A DNA stretch of 64,000 nt, taken from Bin94 sp965215535 (GTDB lineage Bacteria > Gemmatimonadota > Gemmatimonadetes > Longimicrobiales > Gaopeijiaceae). Every line of letters starts with the position of its first letter. The stretch's first letter is position 1. The translations under genes and the position numbers were made by a program. The notes below the pieces were generated by a model that saw only the letters and a list, made by a program, of their open reading frames with translations, did not search any database and was not told the DNA's origin. Location of the stretch: the NCBI GenBank assembly GCA_965215535.1, contig OZ244063.1, positions 2,046,001 to 2,110,000 on the forward strand, in the 5' to 3' direction. Shown in pieces: positions 1-8,458 of the stretch.

Positions 1-1
1 C

Positions 2-1954
2 GAATACGTCAGCGACCCCCAAATCTCGCCCGATGGAGCCCGGATCGTCTTTGTGCGCGAGTGGGCCGATCCGCATACCGATCGCCGCTACGCCAATCTC
101 TGGATCATGAATGCCGACGGCTCCGATCTGCGTCCGCTTACCTCGGGCAAGCACGCCGACAGTTGGCCTCGCTGGTCGCCCGATGGCGGCCGGCTTCTCT
201 ATCTCTCGGACAGCTCCGGGTCGTCGCAGATGCACATTCGCTGGATGGACACCGGCGCCACAAACCGGATCACCAACCTTGCAGAGCGGCCGCGCGTGCC
301 CGCCTGGTCGCCCGATGGTTCGCAGATCGCCTATTCGGCATTTGTGCCCGAAGCCCCTCTGCAGTTGATCTCCATGCCCGCTCCCCCCGAGGGCGCCGAA
401 TGGGCCGAACCCGCCCGCGTCATCGACGATCTTGTGCACCGCTTCAATGGCGCCGGCGACCTTGATCCCGGCTTTACCCAGCTCTTCATCGTTCCCGCCG
501 AGGGCGGCACACCCCGGCAACTCACCGCAGGCGACCACCATCATGGCGGATATGTGGGGCACTCCGGCACCGGTCGCCCGGTGTGGTCGGCCGATGGCCG
601 CTCGATCCTCGTCTCGACCAATGGACATGCAGACCGGGAGCTCGAGAACCGCAATACCGAGGTGTACGAGGTTTCGCTCGATGGCAGCGCGCGCGCACTG
701 ACCGATCGCAAGGGGCCCGACGGCGGGGTCGCCGTCTCGGCCGATGGCCGCTTTATTGCCTATACCGGCTACGACGATCGCTACCAGGGGTACCAGGTCA
801 CAGGCCTCTACATGGCCAACCGCGACGGCTCGGAGGCGCGTCAGGTTGCGGCGGGGCTCGACCGTTCGGTGGGCGGACTGGCCTGGTCGCCCGATTCGCG
901 GCGGCTCTATTTCTTCTACGACGACCACGGCAACACGAAAATTGCGCATGTGGAGCCCGGCAGCGACGAGGTCCATGTTGTGGCGCACGATATGGGCGGG
1001 TCGGGTTCGGCCTATGGCGGCGGCAGCTTTTCGGTCGGACCCGGCGGCACCATTGTCTTCACCCACTCCACCCCCACCGTGCTGAGCGAAGTTGCGGTGG
1101 TGCGCGATGGCGCCGAGGCGCAGGTGCTGACCTCCGTGAACGACGATGTCTTCGGGCACCGCACGCTGGGCGAGGTCGAAGAGATCCGGTGGGCGTCATC
1201 ACACGACGGCCGCGAGATCCAGGGGTGGATCGTCAAGCCTCCCGGCTTCGATCCCGCGCGCCGCTACCCGCTCATCCTGGAGATCCATGGGGGCCCCTTC
1301 GCCAACTATGGCGACCGCTTCGATGTCGAGAAGCAGGCCATGGCCGCGGCGGGCTATGTCGTCTTCTACCCCAATCCCCGCGGAAGCACCTCATACGGCG
1401 AAGAGTTCGGCAACCTCATTCACCACGCCTATCCCGGCAACGACTTCCACGATCTCGATTCCGGGGTCGATGCGGTCATCGCCCTGGGCTACGTGGACCC
1501 CGACCAGCTCTACATCACGGGCGGATCGGGCGGCGGCGTTCTCTCGTCCTGGTCGATCGGCATGACCGACCGCTACCGCGCGGCCGCCGTCCTCTACCCG
1601 GTCATCAACTGGTACAGCTTCGCGGTCAGCTCCGACATTCCCATTACCGTGGCCCGCTACTGGTTTCCCGCCATGCCCTGGGAAGACCCCGAACACTACA
1701 TGGAGCGCTCGCCGATCTCGCTCGCGGGAAATGTCACCACGCCCACCCTCATCATGACCGGCACCGAAGACTACCGCACCCCGATGTCGGAATCCGATCA
1801 ATACTACCAGGCGCTCAAGCTGAATGGGGTCGAGGCCGTGCTGGTCAAGGTGCCCGGCGAGCCGCATGGAATCCGCACCCGCCCAAGCCACTACATGCAG
1901 AAGATCAAGTACATCGTCGGCTGGTTCGACCGCTACCGGGGCAGGACGAGCTAG
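2..1954 (+). CDS. S9 family prolyl-oligopeptidase-like peptidase, 5' partial
   Basis: The reading frame is open from base 2, so the signal peptide and real start lie before the window. The visible 650 residues show WD40-like/TolB propeller repeats (recurring SPDG and SADG motifs) and then an alpha/beta-hydrolase domain. The nucleophile sits in GGSGGG (Ser codon at 1526), the acid in GTEDYRTP and the histidine in GEPHGI. The whole protein is a close paralogue of the complete gene at 45500-47584, which shares the segments GWIVKPPGFDPARRYPLILE and NPRGSTSYGEEFG. Expected role: secreted or periplasmic exopeptidase that cleaves oligopeptides. The family usually has GGSYGG or GGSAGG, so the GGSGGG elbow is a mild variant. 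Confidence 0.9.
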   Translation, partial: EYVSDPQISPDGARIVFVREWADPHTDRRYANLWIMNADGSDLRPLTSGKHADSWPRWSPDGGRLLYLSDSSGSSQMHIRWMDTGATNRITNLAERPRVPAWSPDGSQIAYSAFVPEAPLQLISMPAPPEGAEWAEPARVIDDLVHRFNGAGDLDPGFTQLFIVPAEGGTPRQLTAGDHHHGGYVGHSGTGRPVWSADGRSILVSTNGHADRELENRNTEVYEVSLDGSARALTDRKGPDGGVAVSADGRFIAYTGYDDRYQGYQVTGLYMANRDGSEARQVAAGLDRSVGGLAWSPDSRRLYFFYDDHGNTKIAHVEPGSDEVHVVAHDMGGSGSAYGGGSFSVGPGGTIVFTHSTPTVLSEVAVVRDGAEAQVLTSVNDDVFGHRTLGEVEEIRWASSHDGREIQGWIVKPPGFDPARRYPLILEIHGGPFANYGDRFDVEKQAMAAAGYVVFYPNPRGSTSYGEEFGNLIHHAYPGNDFHDLDSGVDAVIALGYVDPDQLYITGGSGGGVLSSWSIGMTDRYRAAAVLYPVINWYSFAVSSDIPITVARYWFPAMPWEDPEHYMERSPISLAGNVTTPTLIMTGTEDYRTPMSESDQYYQALKLNGVEAVLVKVPGEPHGIRTRPSHYMQKIKYIVGWFDRYRGRTS

Positions 1955-2433
1955 CCGCACAGGGAAATCCCAAGGCCAGGGGGGGCGCGCGCACTCGGTC
2001 CCCCCTGCTGTCCCTCCGACCGGCCCGCGCAGGGGCCGGAGGCCGGGTGGACGGCACGGGGCGCTGGCACGCGGGGAAAGGGCGACGGGCTCCCCGCGCG
2101 GGTCCGACGGGTTGCCGATTGGCCGATTGACAGCAAGGGTTACCTTTGGGAAACAGGATGACCCAAGCAAGGATTTCGAAGGGGGACCGATGACCGATCG
2201 CCAGGGAGAGACGATCAGCCATTGCGCCCGGCATTGGCCCGCCGTCGCTCGTCGGGAAGAGCGCGAAATCCGCCAGGTGACAGGATCTGTGGCGTCCCGA
2301 CGCGGCTGGCCAGGATTCCCGGTCCGCTGTGACGACCTCTTCTGTGGATGGCTCGCGCGACACGGCGGGGCATCCCCGCTGCGGCGGCCATCTTCATGAA
2401 GCGCCCGCCCGGTTCGACCTGATATCTCCACCG
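1955..2433. other. Gap without a recognised gene
   Basis: These 479 bases lie between the S9 peptidase and the oxidoreductase. Open frames here are extensions or shadows of neighbours and have no family features. A weak promoter-like pair (TTGGCC near 2119, TACCTT at 2141) could serve the downstream gene. I see no RNA gene, repeat or convincing terminator. Confidence 0.4.
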
Positions 2434-3681
2434 ATGCGCGTCGGAGTCATCGGGGGCGGGGTCGTGGGACTCTCCACGGCGTGGTATCTGCGCAAGCTCG
2501 GCGCCCACCCCGTCGTGATCGAAAGCTGGCAGCTCGGCGGGGGCTGCTCCTTCGGCAACGCGGGCTGGATCTGTCCCTCGATCTCGACCCCCCTGCCCGC
2601 CGCCGGCCTCACCCTGAAGTCGCTCCTCTGGATGATGCGGCGCGACAGTCCGCTCTACATCCGACCGCGCGCAGCACCCGCTCTGGCTCCCTGGCTGCTG
2701 CGCTTCCGATCGCACTGCAACCATGCCGACCACAGTCGCGGAATCGCGGCGCTGGCAGCGCTCAACGCGGTCACCATGGAGCGCTACGACGAACTTGTGG
2801 CCGATGGCGTCGAGTTCGAGATGAACCGCTCCGACATCCTCATGGTGTTTCGCGATTCGGCGACGTCTGCCGAGACGCGGGCCGAGGTCGAGGCGGTGGC
2901 GGCCGTCGGGGCGACCCGGTACCGCGAGGTGGACGCCACGGAGCTCTACGAGCGCGAACCACTTCTGCGCTCCGGCTTTCAGGGGGGCATTCTGGTGCAG
3001 GGCGAGCGCAGCGTGCGCCCCGACACCCTGACTGCGGGGCTGGGGGCAGCGTTGCGGCGCGCGGGCGCCGAGATCCACGAGGGCGCGCTGGTCACCGGCT
3101 TTCGCAGCGCGGGTCGCCGTGTGCGGGCGGTCGTGACCTCGCGAGGCGATCTTGCAGTCGATGCGGTGGTGTTGGCGGCAGGCACCCATAGCGGAACCCT
3201 CAGTCGCGCACTGGGGTCGCCCATTCCCCTGACGGCCGGCAAGGGCTATTCGGTCACGATTGATCGGCCGGCCCGCCAGTTGCGACAGATGCTCTATCTG
3301 GCCGGTGCAAAGATCAACTTGACCCCCTATGCGGGCGCACTCCGCTTTTCGGGTACAATGGAGCTGTCGGGCATCAACCGTCGGCTCAAGAGCAGTCGCG
3401 TCGAATCGCTGCGTCGTCAGGTGAGTCGCGCGGTCCGGGTTCCCGAGGCTGCAGCAGGGGGGCGCGCCTGGGTGGGAATGCGGCCCATGACCCCCGACAC
3501 CCTGCCGGTGATCGGCGCTCTGCCCTCGCGCGAGAACGCCTACGCCAACACCGGCCATCAGATGCTCGGCATAACGCTGGGACCGAGCAGCGGTTGGGCG
3601 CTGGCGGGGCTGGTGGCCGAGGGACGGCCCGGGGCCGACCTGGGGGCCTTCTCGCCGGGGCGGTGGCAGCGCGGACGCTGA
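2434..3681 (+). CDS. FAD-dependent oxidoreductase, D-amino-acid dehydrogenase (DadA) type
   Basis: The 415-residue protein opens with the dinucleotide-binding motif GVIGGGVVGLSTAWYL directly after the chosen ATG. The frame runs 35 codons further upstream but without family sequence, so the ATG at 2434 is preferred. A mid-protein block (VRPDTLTAGLGAALRRAGA) and the C-terminal block WVGMRPMTPDTLPVIG followed by TGHQMLG are typical of the DAO superfamily branch that contains DadA. Likely reaction: oxidative deamination of D-amino acids to 2-oxo acids with electrons passed to the respiratory chain. The D-aminoacylase-like genes at 48777-54537 would supply its substrates, which is an inference from content. 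Sarcosine- or glycine-oxidase-like activity remains possible. Confidence 0.82.
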   Translation: MRVGVIGGGVVGLSTAWYLRKLGAHPVVIESWQLGGGCSFGNAGWICPSISTPLPAAGLTLKSLLWMMRRDSPLYIRPRAAPALAPWLLRFRSHCNHADHSRGIAALAALNAVTMERYDELVADGVEFEMNRSDILMVFRDSATSAETRAEVEAVAAVGATRYREVDATELYEREPLLRSGFQGGILVQGERSVRPDTLTAGLGAALRRAGAEIHEGALVTGFRSAGRRVRAVVTSRGDLAVDAVVLAAGTHSGTLSRALGSPIPLTAGKGYSVTIDRPARQLRQMLYLAGAKINLTPYAGALRFSGTMELSGINRRLKSSRVESLRRQVSRAVRVPEAAAGGRAWVGMRPMTPDTLPVIGALPSRENAYANTGHQMLGITLGPSSGWALAGLVAEGRPGADLGAFSPGRWQRGR

Positions 3682-3784
3682 TTCGGTGCTTGCCCCGCGC
3701 CGGGCGCTCCGCCTATCTATCGTTGGTTCCCGCCAATCTCTTCACAGGAAGTCGAAATTTCCTTCCCCTGAAACAGGAAACGCC

Positions 3785-4354
3785 ATGCCTGCAGTGAACC
3801 TGCGCACCGCCGCCGCCCGCCTCGCGGGTGCGCTCGCGATCGTGGCCGCGACGATCCCCGCGTCCTCCCTCGCCCAGACCCCCGACCCCGATCCCCCACC
3901 CCCCGCCGACCCCGCCGACGTCGAATCGATCGACGCCATCATGACGGCCATCTACGAAGTCATCTCGGGCGACCCCGGCGAGCCCCGCGACTGGAATCGC
4001 TTCCGCTCGCTCTTCGCTCCCGGCGCCACCCTGAACCCCACCGGCTTCGATGGCACCCGCTACCGCCGCACCATCATCACCCCCGCCGAATACGTGGCCC
4101 GGGTCGGCACCTCGCTTGAAGACGACGGCTTCCACGAGATCGAAATTCACCGCGTCACCGAGCAATACGGCGTCATTGCGCACGCCTTCAGCAGCTACGA
4201 GGCGCGCCGTCTGGAGTCCGATCCCGCCCCCTTCATGCGCGGCATCAACTCCTTTCAGCTTCTCTACGACGGCACCCGCTGGCAGATCGTCTCGATCTTC
4301 TGGTTGGCCGAGACCCCCGAGTGGCCCATTCCGGCACAGTATCTGCCGGGATGA
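3785..4354 (+). CDS. SnoaL/NTF2-like secreted protein
   Basis: This 189-residue protein starts at an ATG with AGGAAA about 8 bases upstream. It has an Ala-rich signal peptide ending in SSLAQ and then a short Pro-rich linker. The remainder reads as one NTF2-like cone fold (IDAIMTAIYEVISG near the start, QLLYDGTRWQIVSIFW near the end), common in Gemmatimonadota and Bacteroidota proteins of unknown function. The last five residues (QYLPG) and the stop codon lie inside the direct repeat that begins at 4337. The original 3' end may therefore have been replaced or rebuilt when the island arrived. No catalytic function can be assigned. Confidence 0.75.
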   Translation: MPAVNLRTAAARLAGALAIVAATIPASSLAQTPDPDPPPPADPADVESIDAIMTAIYEVISGDPGEPRDWNRFRSLFAPGATLNPTGFDGTRYRRTIITPAEYVARVGTSLEDDGFHEIEIHRVTEQYGVIAHAFSSYEARRLESDPAPFMRGINSFQLLYDGTRWQIVSIFWLAETPEWPIPAQYLPG

Positions 4355-4557
4355 GTCCGTCGTCGTTTACAAGGGGGTTCGTTCAGCGCTGAAAAGTGCT
4401 GTATTTGCAAGCCATAATGAGGGGGTTGTTTTTCGGACCCACCCCCGGCTGCGTTTCTTGGTTTCTTGCAATCCGGTATCGTTTTCGTTATAATTAGGAA
4501 ATGAATCATGGAACCATTTCACGCGCTGCACAACCGCCGTGGGCAAGCCCAAGGGTC
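4337..4557 (+). repeat. Long direct repeat, copy A (island left edge)
   Basis: About 221 bases match copy B at 13458-13665 at roughly 85-90 percent with several small indels. It begins with CAGTATCTGCCGGG at the end of the SnoaL-like gene and includes the 12-base palindrome TTCAGCGCTGAA. It carries the integrase promoter and ends 19 bases into the integrase coding sequence. Either the repeats are the ends of an integrated island, or two copies of the same integrase module were once present in tandem. Confidence 0.85.
4466..4494 (+). promoter_or_regulatory. Integrase promoter (copy A)
   Basis: TTGCAA at 4466-4471 and TATAAT at 4489-4494 with 17 bases between make a near-consensus sigma70 promoter. 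The integrase start lies 45 bases downstream. The same promoter with TATGAT is present in copy B. Confidence 0.65.
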
Positions 4558-5409
4558 GGCATCCGCAGAACCGGCTCTCGGTCGCCTTCATGCGCTCGGC
4601 GTCGCCGGTAGGCATGCGGAGCTGGATTCAGCGACTGGTGGTCCGGGGCCGGAAGCGCGAGATCGGCTTGGGAAGCGCAGCCCTGGTTTCGTTGGCCGAA
4701 GCGCGGGAGTAGGCGCTGGCGAACCGGAAGCTGGCCCGTTCGGGCGGCGATCCTCTGGTCGCGAAGCGACGGTCCGACGGGCCGGTCTTTGCCGAGGCGG
4801 CCAGGCGCGTGATCGACCAGAAGCGGGGCGGATGGCGGAACGCGAACACCGCAAGGCTGTTGGCTCCGAACTCTGGAGATGTACGCCTTTCCGCGCCTTG
4901 GAAAGATTTCGGTTTCGGAGATCACGAGCGCCGATGTGCTGGAGACGCTGTTCCCGATCTGGCATGCGAAGCCGAAGGTGGCGCGGTTGGTTCGAATGCG
5001 CATTGGGGCCGTGCTGGAGTGGGCGGTGGCCATGGAGTGGCGGAAGGACAACCCGTGCGACCGGCTTCCAGCACGCGAGCACCGGGTACCGCTGTCTGGA
5101 CGGGCGCTGGAGGTTTTGGACGAGGCGCGGAAGCTGGGCGACGGCGTGAGCCCGCTCGTGTTCGTCAGCGAGCGGGGCCAGCGATTGCATCGGAAGCGGT
5201 TGGGGCGGTTGTTGCAGAGGTGCGGGATTGCGGCGGTGCCGCACGGGTTCCGATCGTCATTCCGGGATTGGGCGGCGGAGCGGACGGATCATCCGCGCGA
5301 GGTGATCGAGGCGGCGCTGGCGCATGCTGACGGCAGCCTCTATCGGCCCCCAAGCAGTCATCTCGCAGCCAACTTGTTCGGCGAGCTGCACGGGGAACCG
5401 ATCACTTGA
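4539..5409 (+). pseudogene. Tyrosine recombinase (P4/prophage-type integrase), degraded
   Basis: Reading from the GTG at 4539 gives the usual N-terminus of this integrase family (GKPKGRHPQNRLSVAF, then IQRLVVRGRKREIGLG and the LVSLAEARE block). A TAG at 4710 interrupts it where relatives keep a Gln or Glu codon. The frame then shifts near 4850-4878 and the core-binding region continues as YAFPRLGKISVSEITSADVL to WRKDNPCDRL. About 75 residues are missing next, including the first catalytic Arg, and the sequence resumes at REHRVPLSGRALEVLDEAR. The second catalytic Arg region (HGFRSSFRDWAAERTDHPRE) is present, but the end is replaced and the catalytic Tyr is lost. It cannot be active. The ATG at 4508 opens a different, non-homologous frame. 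Confidence 0.85.
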
Positions 5410-5441
5410 ACGTCGCGCCACCGTCCGCCATCTTTCCCGAC

Positions 5442-5933
5442 ATGAGCGGATCCTACACTGACGAGGAGCTACGAGACTTGGCTCGCCTGCCCAAGAAAGT
5501 GACCAATCCCGGCGCTCGCTGGTCCGAAAAGCCGACGGAACATCCCGTCCATCGGCAGCGCATGTTCCACGCGACCGCCACCTCGGCGGACGGGCGCGAC
5601 TTCCACTTCCAGATCTACCAGCGCCAGAATCTACTCGACGAAGCCAGCTACTCCTGTGGCATCGCCTACTTGCCCGCGAGCGGCTCCCGGTTGACGCTGG
5701 CGCGCTACAACGGATCGAATCACGAGCACGGGGCCATCCGATACCGGCCTCATATCCATCGGGCCTCAGAGAACGCGATCACCGCGGGCAGAAAGCCCGA
5801 GTCCGACGCTCAGGCAACGACGCGCTACACAACCCTGGAAGGCGCGCTTGCGTGCTTGATCGAGGACTTTGGCCTGTCGAACCTCCGGGCCGAACCAGAT
5901 CACCCGAGATTATTTCATGTCGATCCGACCTGA
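5442..5933 (+). CDS. Small hypothetical protein, first of a two-gene module (DUF6978-like?)
   Basis: The product is 163 residues from the ATG at 5442; a TTG at 5406 would add 12 residues and overlap the integrase remnant. It begins MSGSYTDEELRDLARLPK, and its middle is rich in Tyr, His and Arg (for example HEHGAIRYRPHIHRASE). No catalytic motif is obvious. The last 17 bases overlap the next gene, which indicates a co-translated pair. Size, position and partner recall the small proteins often encoded beside DUF1828 proteins on mobile islands, but the family name is given from memory and is uncertain. It lacks any signal peptide or membrane segment. Confidence 0.6.
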   Translation: MSGSYTDEELRDLARLPKKVTNPGARWSEKPTEHPVHRQRMFHATATSADGRDFHFQIYQRQNLLDEASYSCGIAYLPASGSRLTLARYNGSNHEHGAIRYRPHIHRASENAITAGRKPESDAQATTRYTTLEGALACLIEDFGLSNLRAEPDHPRLFHVDPT

Positions 5934-6702
5934 GGTGCTACAGAGTCGGCTGTGCGAACAGCTCTGTGCCGACATCCGGGTCGCTGAGCGCCCCGACGGT
6001 CGGCTGATGCTTGAGAGCGGCTTCGCCTTCCCCGACGGAGACCGGTATCCCATCTACTTGTCGGAGGTACCTGGGGGGATCCGGCTCTCCGATCTGGGCG
6101 ACACGCTGATGCGAATCAGCTACGATCACGATATTGACGCCTTCCTTGCGGGAAGTCGCGGGTTGCTCATTGAACGCATCCTCGGCGAGGAAGGGGTGAG
6201 CCGAGAAGGAGGAGCATTCCAACTCGATACGCCCACGGATCAACTGTCCGGCGCGCTCTTTCGCTACGGTCGCGTCCTCACCCGCATTTACGACCTCACG
6301 CTGCACTCGCGCCACAGGTCCACCTCGACGTTCTACGACGATCTCGCCGACCTGATCATCCAGACAGCGGACGAAGACCGGGTTCAGCGCGACCACCAGA
6401 TCGCGGGCATCTCCAACGCGGAAGCCTATCCGATCGATTACCGCGTCGAGGGCAGGAACGGAGGACAGGTGTTCCTGTATGGCGTTCCAAATCGTGACAA
6501 GGCTCGCCTCACGACCATCATCCTCGCTCACTTTCACCGGCTTCACCTGGACTTCGACTCGATTCTCGTCTTCAGCGATCTGACCGATATTCCCCATATG
6601 GACCTGGCCAGACTCTCGGATGTGGGCGGAGACATGGTCTCGTCTCTCGCGTCGAGCGACGACCTTCGCCGGAAGCTGAATCGAAGGATCGGCCTGGCTT
6701 GA
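5917..6702 (+). CDS. DUF1828-like island protein
   Basis: The 261-residue protein starts at the ATG at 5917 inside the end of the preceding gene. The segment around DGDRYPIYLSEVPGGIRLSDLGDT matches the pattern of DUF1828, where a soluble domain of this type is followed by a second half resembling DUF1829. These proteins are typical cargo of prophages and genomic islands, and their biochemical role is not established. The C-terminal half (VFLYGVPNRDKARLTTIILA) looks like a compact alpha/beta domain. Its TGA overlaps a TTG that could start the 42-residue frame at 6699. Confidence 0.6.
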   Translation: MSIRPEVLQSRLCEQLCADIRVAERPDGRLMLESGFAFPDGDRYPIYLSEVPGGIRLSDLGDTLMRISYDHDIDAFLAGSRGLLIERILGEEGVSREGGAFQLDTPTDQLSGALFRYGRVLTRIYDLTLHSRHRSTSTFYDDLADLIIQTADEDRVQRDHQIAGISNAEAYPIDYRVEGRNGGQVFLYGVPNRDKARLTTIILAHFHRLHLDFDSILVFSDLTDIPHMDLARLSDVGGDMVSSLASSDDLRRKLNRRIGLA

Positions 6703-6827
6703 CGGCACCGGACGGTCACGAGGACGGTGCCGGAAACCCGGTTGGCCGACTCGGTACCGTGTATCGTGCATTCGGCGACGATCTGACCCCGTTGCTGGCC
6801 GAACTCAACGAGAGGCTGGCCGCGTGA
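6699..6827 (+). pseudogene. 42-residue frame, possible tail of a type I restriction subunit
   Basis: From the TTG at 6699, which overlaps the preceding stop (TTGA), an open frame encodes 42 residues ending GRLGTVYRAFGDDLTPLL then AELNERLAA. This ending resembles the C-terminus of HsdR proteins of the EcoEI class, which often finish with an FG..L..LL.ELN..LAA pattern. That comparison is from memory and is tentative. Because hsdM and hsdS fragments occur in the same island, a leftover hsdR 3' end is the simplest explanation. An independent small protein is possible. Confidence 0.4.
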
Positions 6828-6861
6828 GGGAGGATCATCGGCGACAGTTCCCGGTCCCGTT

Positions 6862-6890
6862 TTGATCGTTTTTGGAAATTTTCTTACATT
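6862..6890 (+). promoter_or_regulatory. Promoter of the AAA ATPase gene, probably leaderless
   Basis: TTGATC at 6862-6867 and TACATT at 6885-6890 are 17 bases apart. The ATG at 6896 starts 6 bases after the -10 box, exactly where transcription should begin. The gene is therefore probably translated from a leaderless mRNA, which explains the absence of a ribosome binding site. Confidence 0.55.
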
Positions 6891-6895
6891 ACGGC

Positions 6896-8458
6896 ATGAA
6901 CATGCAGTGGGAGTTCTACGGACGAAGCGATCAACTCGGCGCACTGCTCGAGCATATGCGGAGATCGCGCTGGTTTTTTGGTACGATTCGCGGACGGCGG
7001 CGGGTTGGAAAGACCGCGCTCATCCAGCAGGCGCTCGAAATTCTGAGCGCCGACAGCTCCGGGCAGCAACCATGCCTGTTGGTGGAGGTGCCGGACAGCA
7101 ATCCCGGGGATTTCGAGACTGTCTTTCGCGGCGCTGTGCGTGTGGCAGGTTTGGGGGGGATTGTGGAGGCGGCGGAAGAAACCCGGGGGCTCCCGGGCGT
7201 GGCCGCTTCGATCGGCGCGTTGTGCACAGCCGGCGTCACCGTGGTGCTCGACGAGTTCCAGGTCTGTCGGCGCGGCCCCCTGGCCGGCTTTCCCTCGCTC
7301 CTTAAGGCTTGGGTCGACCGCCTCCAGGGCCGGAATCCGGTCGGGGGGCTGATCCTGCTGGGGTCGATCCAAACCGAGATGGAAGCGCTGCTGGACGATC
7401 GCCGGGCTCCGCTCTTCGGGCGCACGACCTTTAACATGTTGCTCGGCCCCTGGAATCCATCCACTGTGGTCGGCGTGGCGACAAGGCACGGAGCGGACGA
7501 ACCTGCAAGAATGCTGACGCTCTGGACGCTCTTCGGCGGCGTGCCGAAGTACTGGCGCGATTTTGCCAATGTCGCCATACCGGACGGGATTCGCTCCTGG
7601 CGCGAATGGGCGCTGGAGGCGTGCCAACGACTGTTTCTTCGCGTGGACGCTCCATTGCGCGAGGAGGGCGAGAGCCTCCTGGGGGGCGAACTCCGCCGCA
7701 ACAACCTTGCCGTTCTACGCGCCGTGGCGCGGCTGGCTCCCTGTACTCACGCCGACCTTCAGGCCAAATTTCCGGGACTTTCTCTCGGTCCGTACCTGAC
7801 CGCGCTCGTACAGGACCTGCGCCTCGTTGACAGGCTGCAACCTGTCTTTGCGACCGAACGGCAGCGTCGCGCCCGTTACGTCATTGCCGACCCCTTCCTC
7901 TTGGCTTGGCTCCGCGTCATCCGACCGGCCCGCCAAGCGGCGCGCATCCTGCCTCCGCAGCGGGTAGCCGAGAATCTTTGGGTCCGTTTGGAGACCCTCG
8001 AGGGATACACATTTGAGCGAATCGTCGCGGACGCGATGGAAGAGCTGTCCAGAACAGGACGCGGATTCGCGGTTACCAACCGCATAAGAGGATATTGGAA
8101 TCGACCGCGCAGCGCCGACAACTCAATCGAACTTGATCTTGTCGCGTGGAACGACGATGACAAGGTCGTGCGTTTCGGATCGTGCAAACGCCGGGCGAAG
8201 AGGCACGACGCGCAGTCGCTGGATCGGTTCCGCACACACGTGCAACGGTTCGTATCCGCCACGGGCCGCCGTTTTGCCGGATGGAAGCAAGAGCATGTCC
8301 TGTTCTCTCCACGCTTCACGCGGGAGCGGCGGACCCGTCTGGCGAAGGACGGATGGATATGCGAAGACCTTGCCGATCTGCGCCACTCGTTGCTTGATTC
8401 CGAGTGGGGCGAGAAAGGGCCGGGCCAGACCTCGGCCAATTTTCTGGGGATGCACTGA
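6896..8458 (+). CDS. AAA ATPase with DUF234-type C-terminal domain
   Basis: The protein has 520 residues. It shows the archaeal-ATPase pattern: FYGR near the N-terminus, Walker A GRRRVGKT at 33-40, Walker B VTVVLDEFQ near 115-122 and a sensor-like LLGSIQ. Winged-helix segments follow (ELRRNNLAVLRAVARL). The C-terminal DUF234-like domain contains ELDLVAWNDDDKVVRFGSCKRR, which has the spacing of a degenerate PD-(D/E)XK nuclease core (D then C-K in place of E-K). Such STAND-like ATPases fused to nuclease-like domains recur in defence islands. The next gene starts one base after this stop, so the ATPase and the protease are almost certainly made together. The ATG at 6902 is an alternative start. 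Confidence 0.8.
   Translation: MNMQWEFYGRSDQLGALLEHMRRSRWFFGTIRGRRRVGKTALIQQALEILSADSSGQQPCLLVEVPDSNPGDFETVFRGAVRVAGLGGIVEAAEETRGLPGVAASIGALCTAGVTVVLDEFQVCRRGPLAGFPSLLKAWVDRLQGRNPVGGLILLGSIQTEMEALLDDRRAPLFGRTTFNMLLGPWNPSTVVGVATRHGADEPARMLTLWTLFGGVPKYWRDFANVAIPDGIRSWREWALEACQRLFLRVDAPLREEGESLLGGELRRNNLAVLRAVARLAPCTHADLQAKFPGLSLGPYLTALVQDLRLVDRLQPVFATERQRRARYVIADPFLLAWLRVIRPARQAARILPPQRVAENLWVRLETLEGYTFERIVADAMEELSRTGRGFAVTNRIRGYWNRPRSADNSIELDLVAWNDDDKVVRFGSCKRRAKRHDAQSLDRFRTHVQRFVSATGRRFAGWKQEHVLFSPRFTRERRTRLAKDGWICEDLADLRHSLLDSEWGEKGPGQTSANFLGMH

Noticed and set aside
4508..5149. Frame from the ATG at 4508 as the integrase start
   Set aside because: Its translation is not integrase-like; the homologous sequence starts at the GTG at 4539 in another frame.
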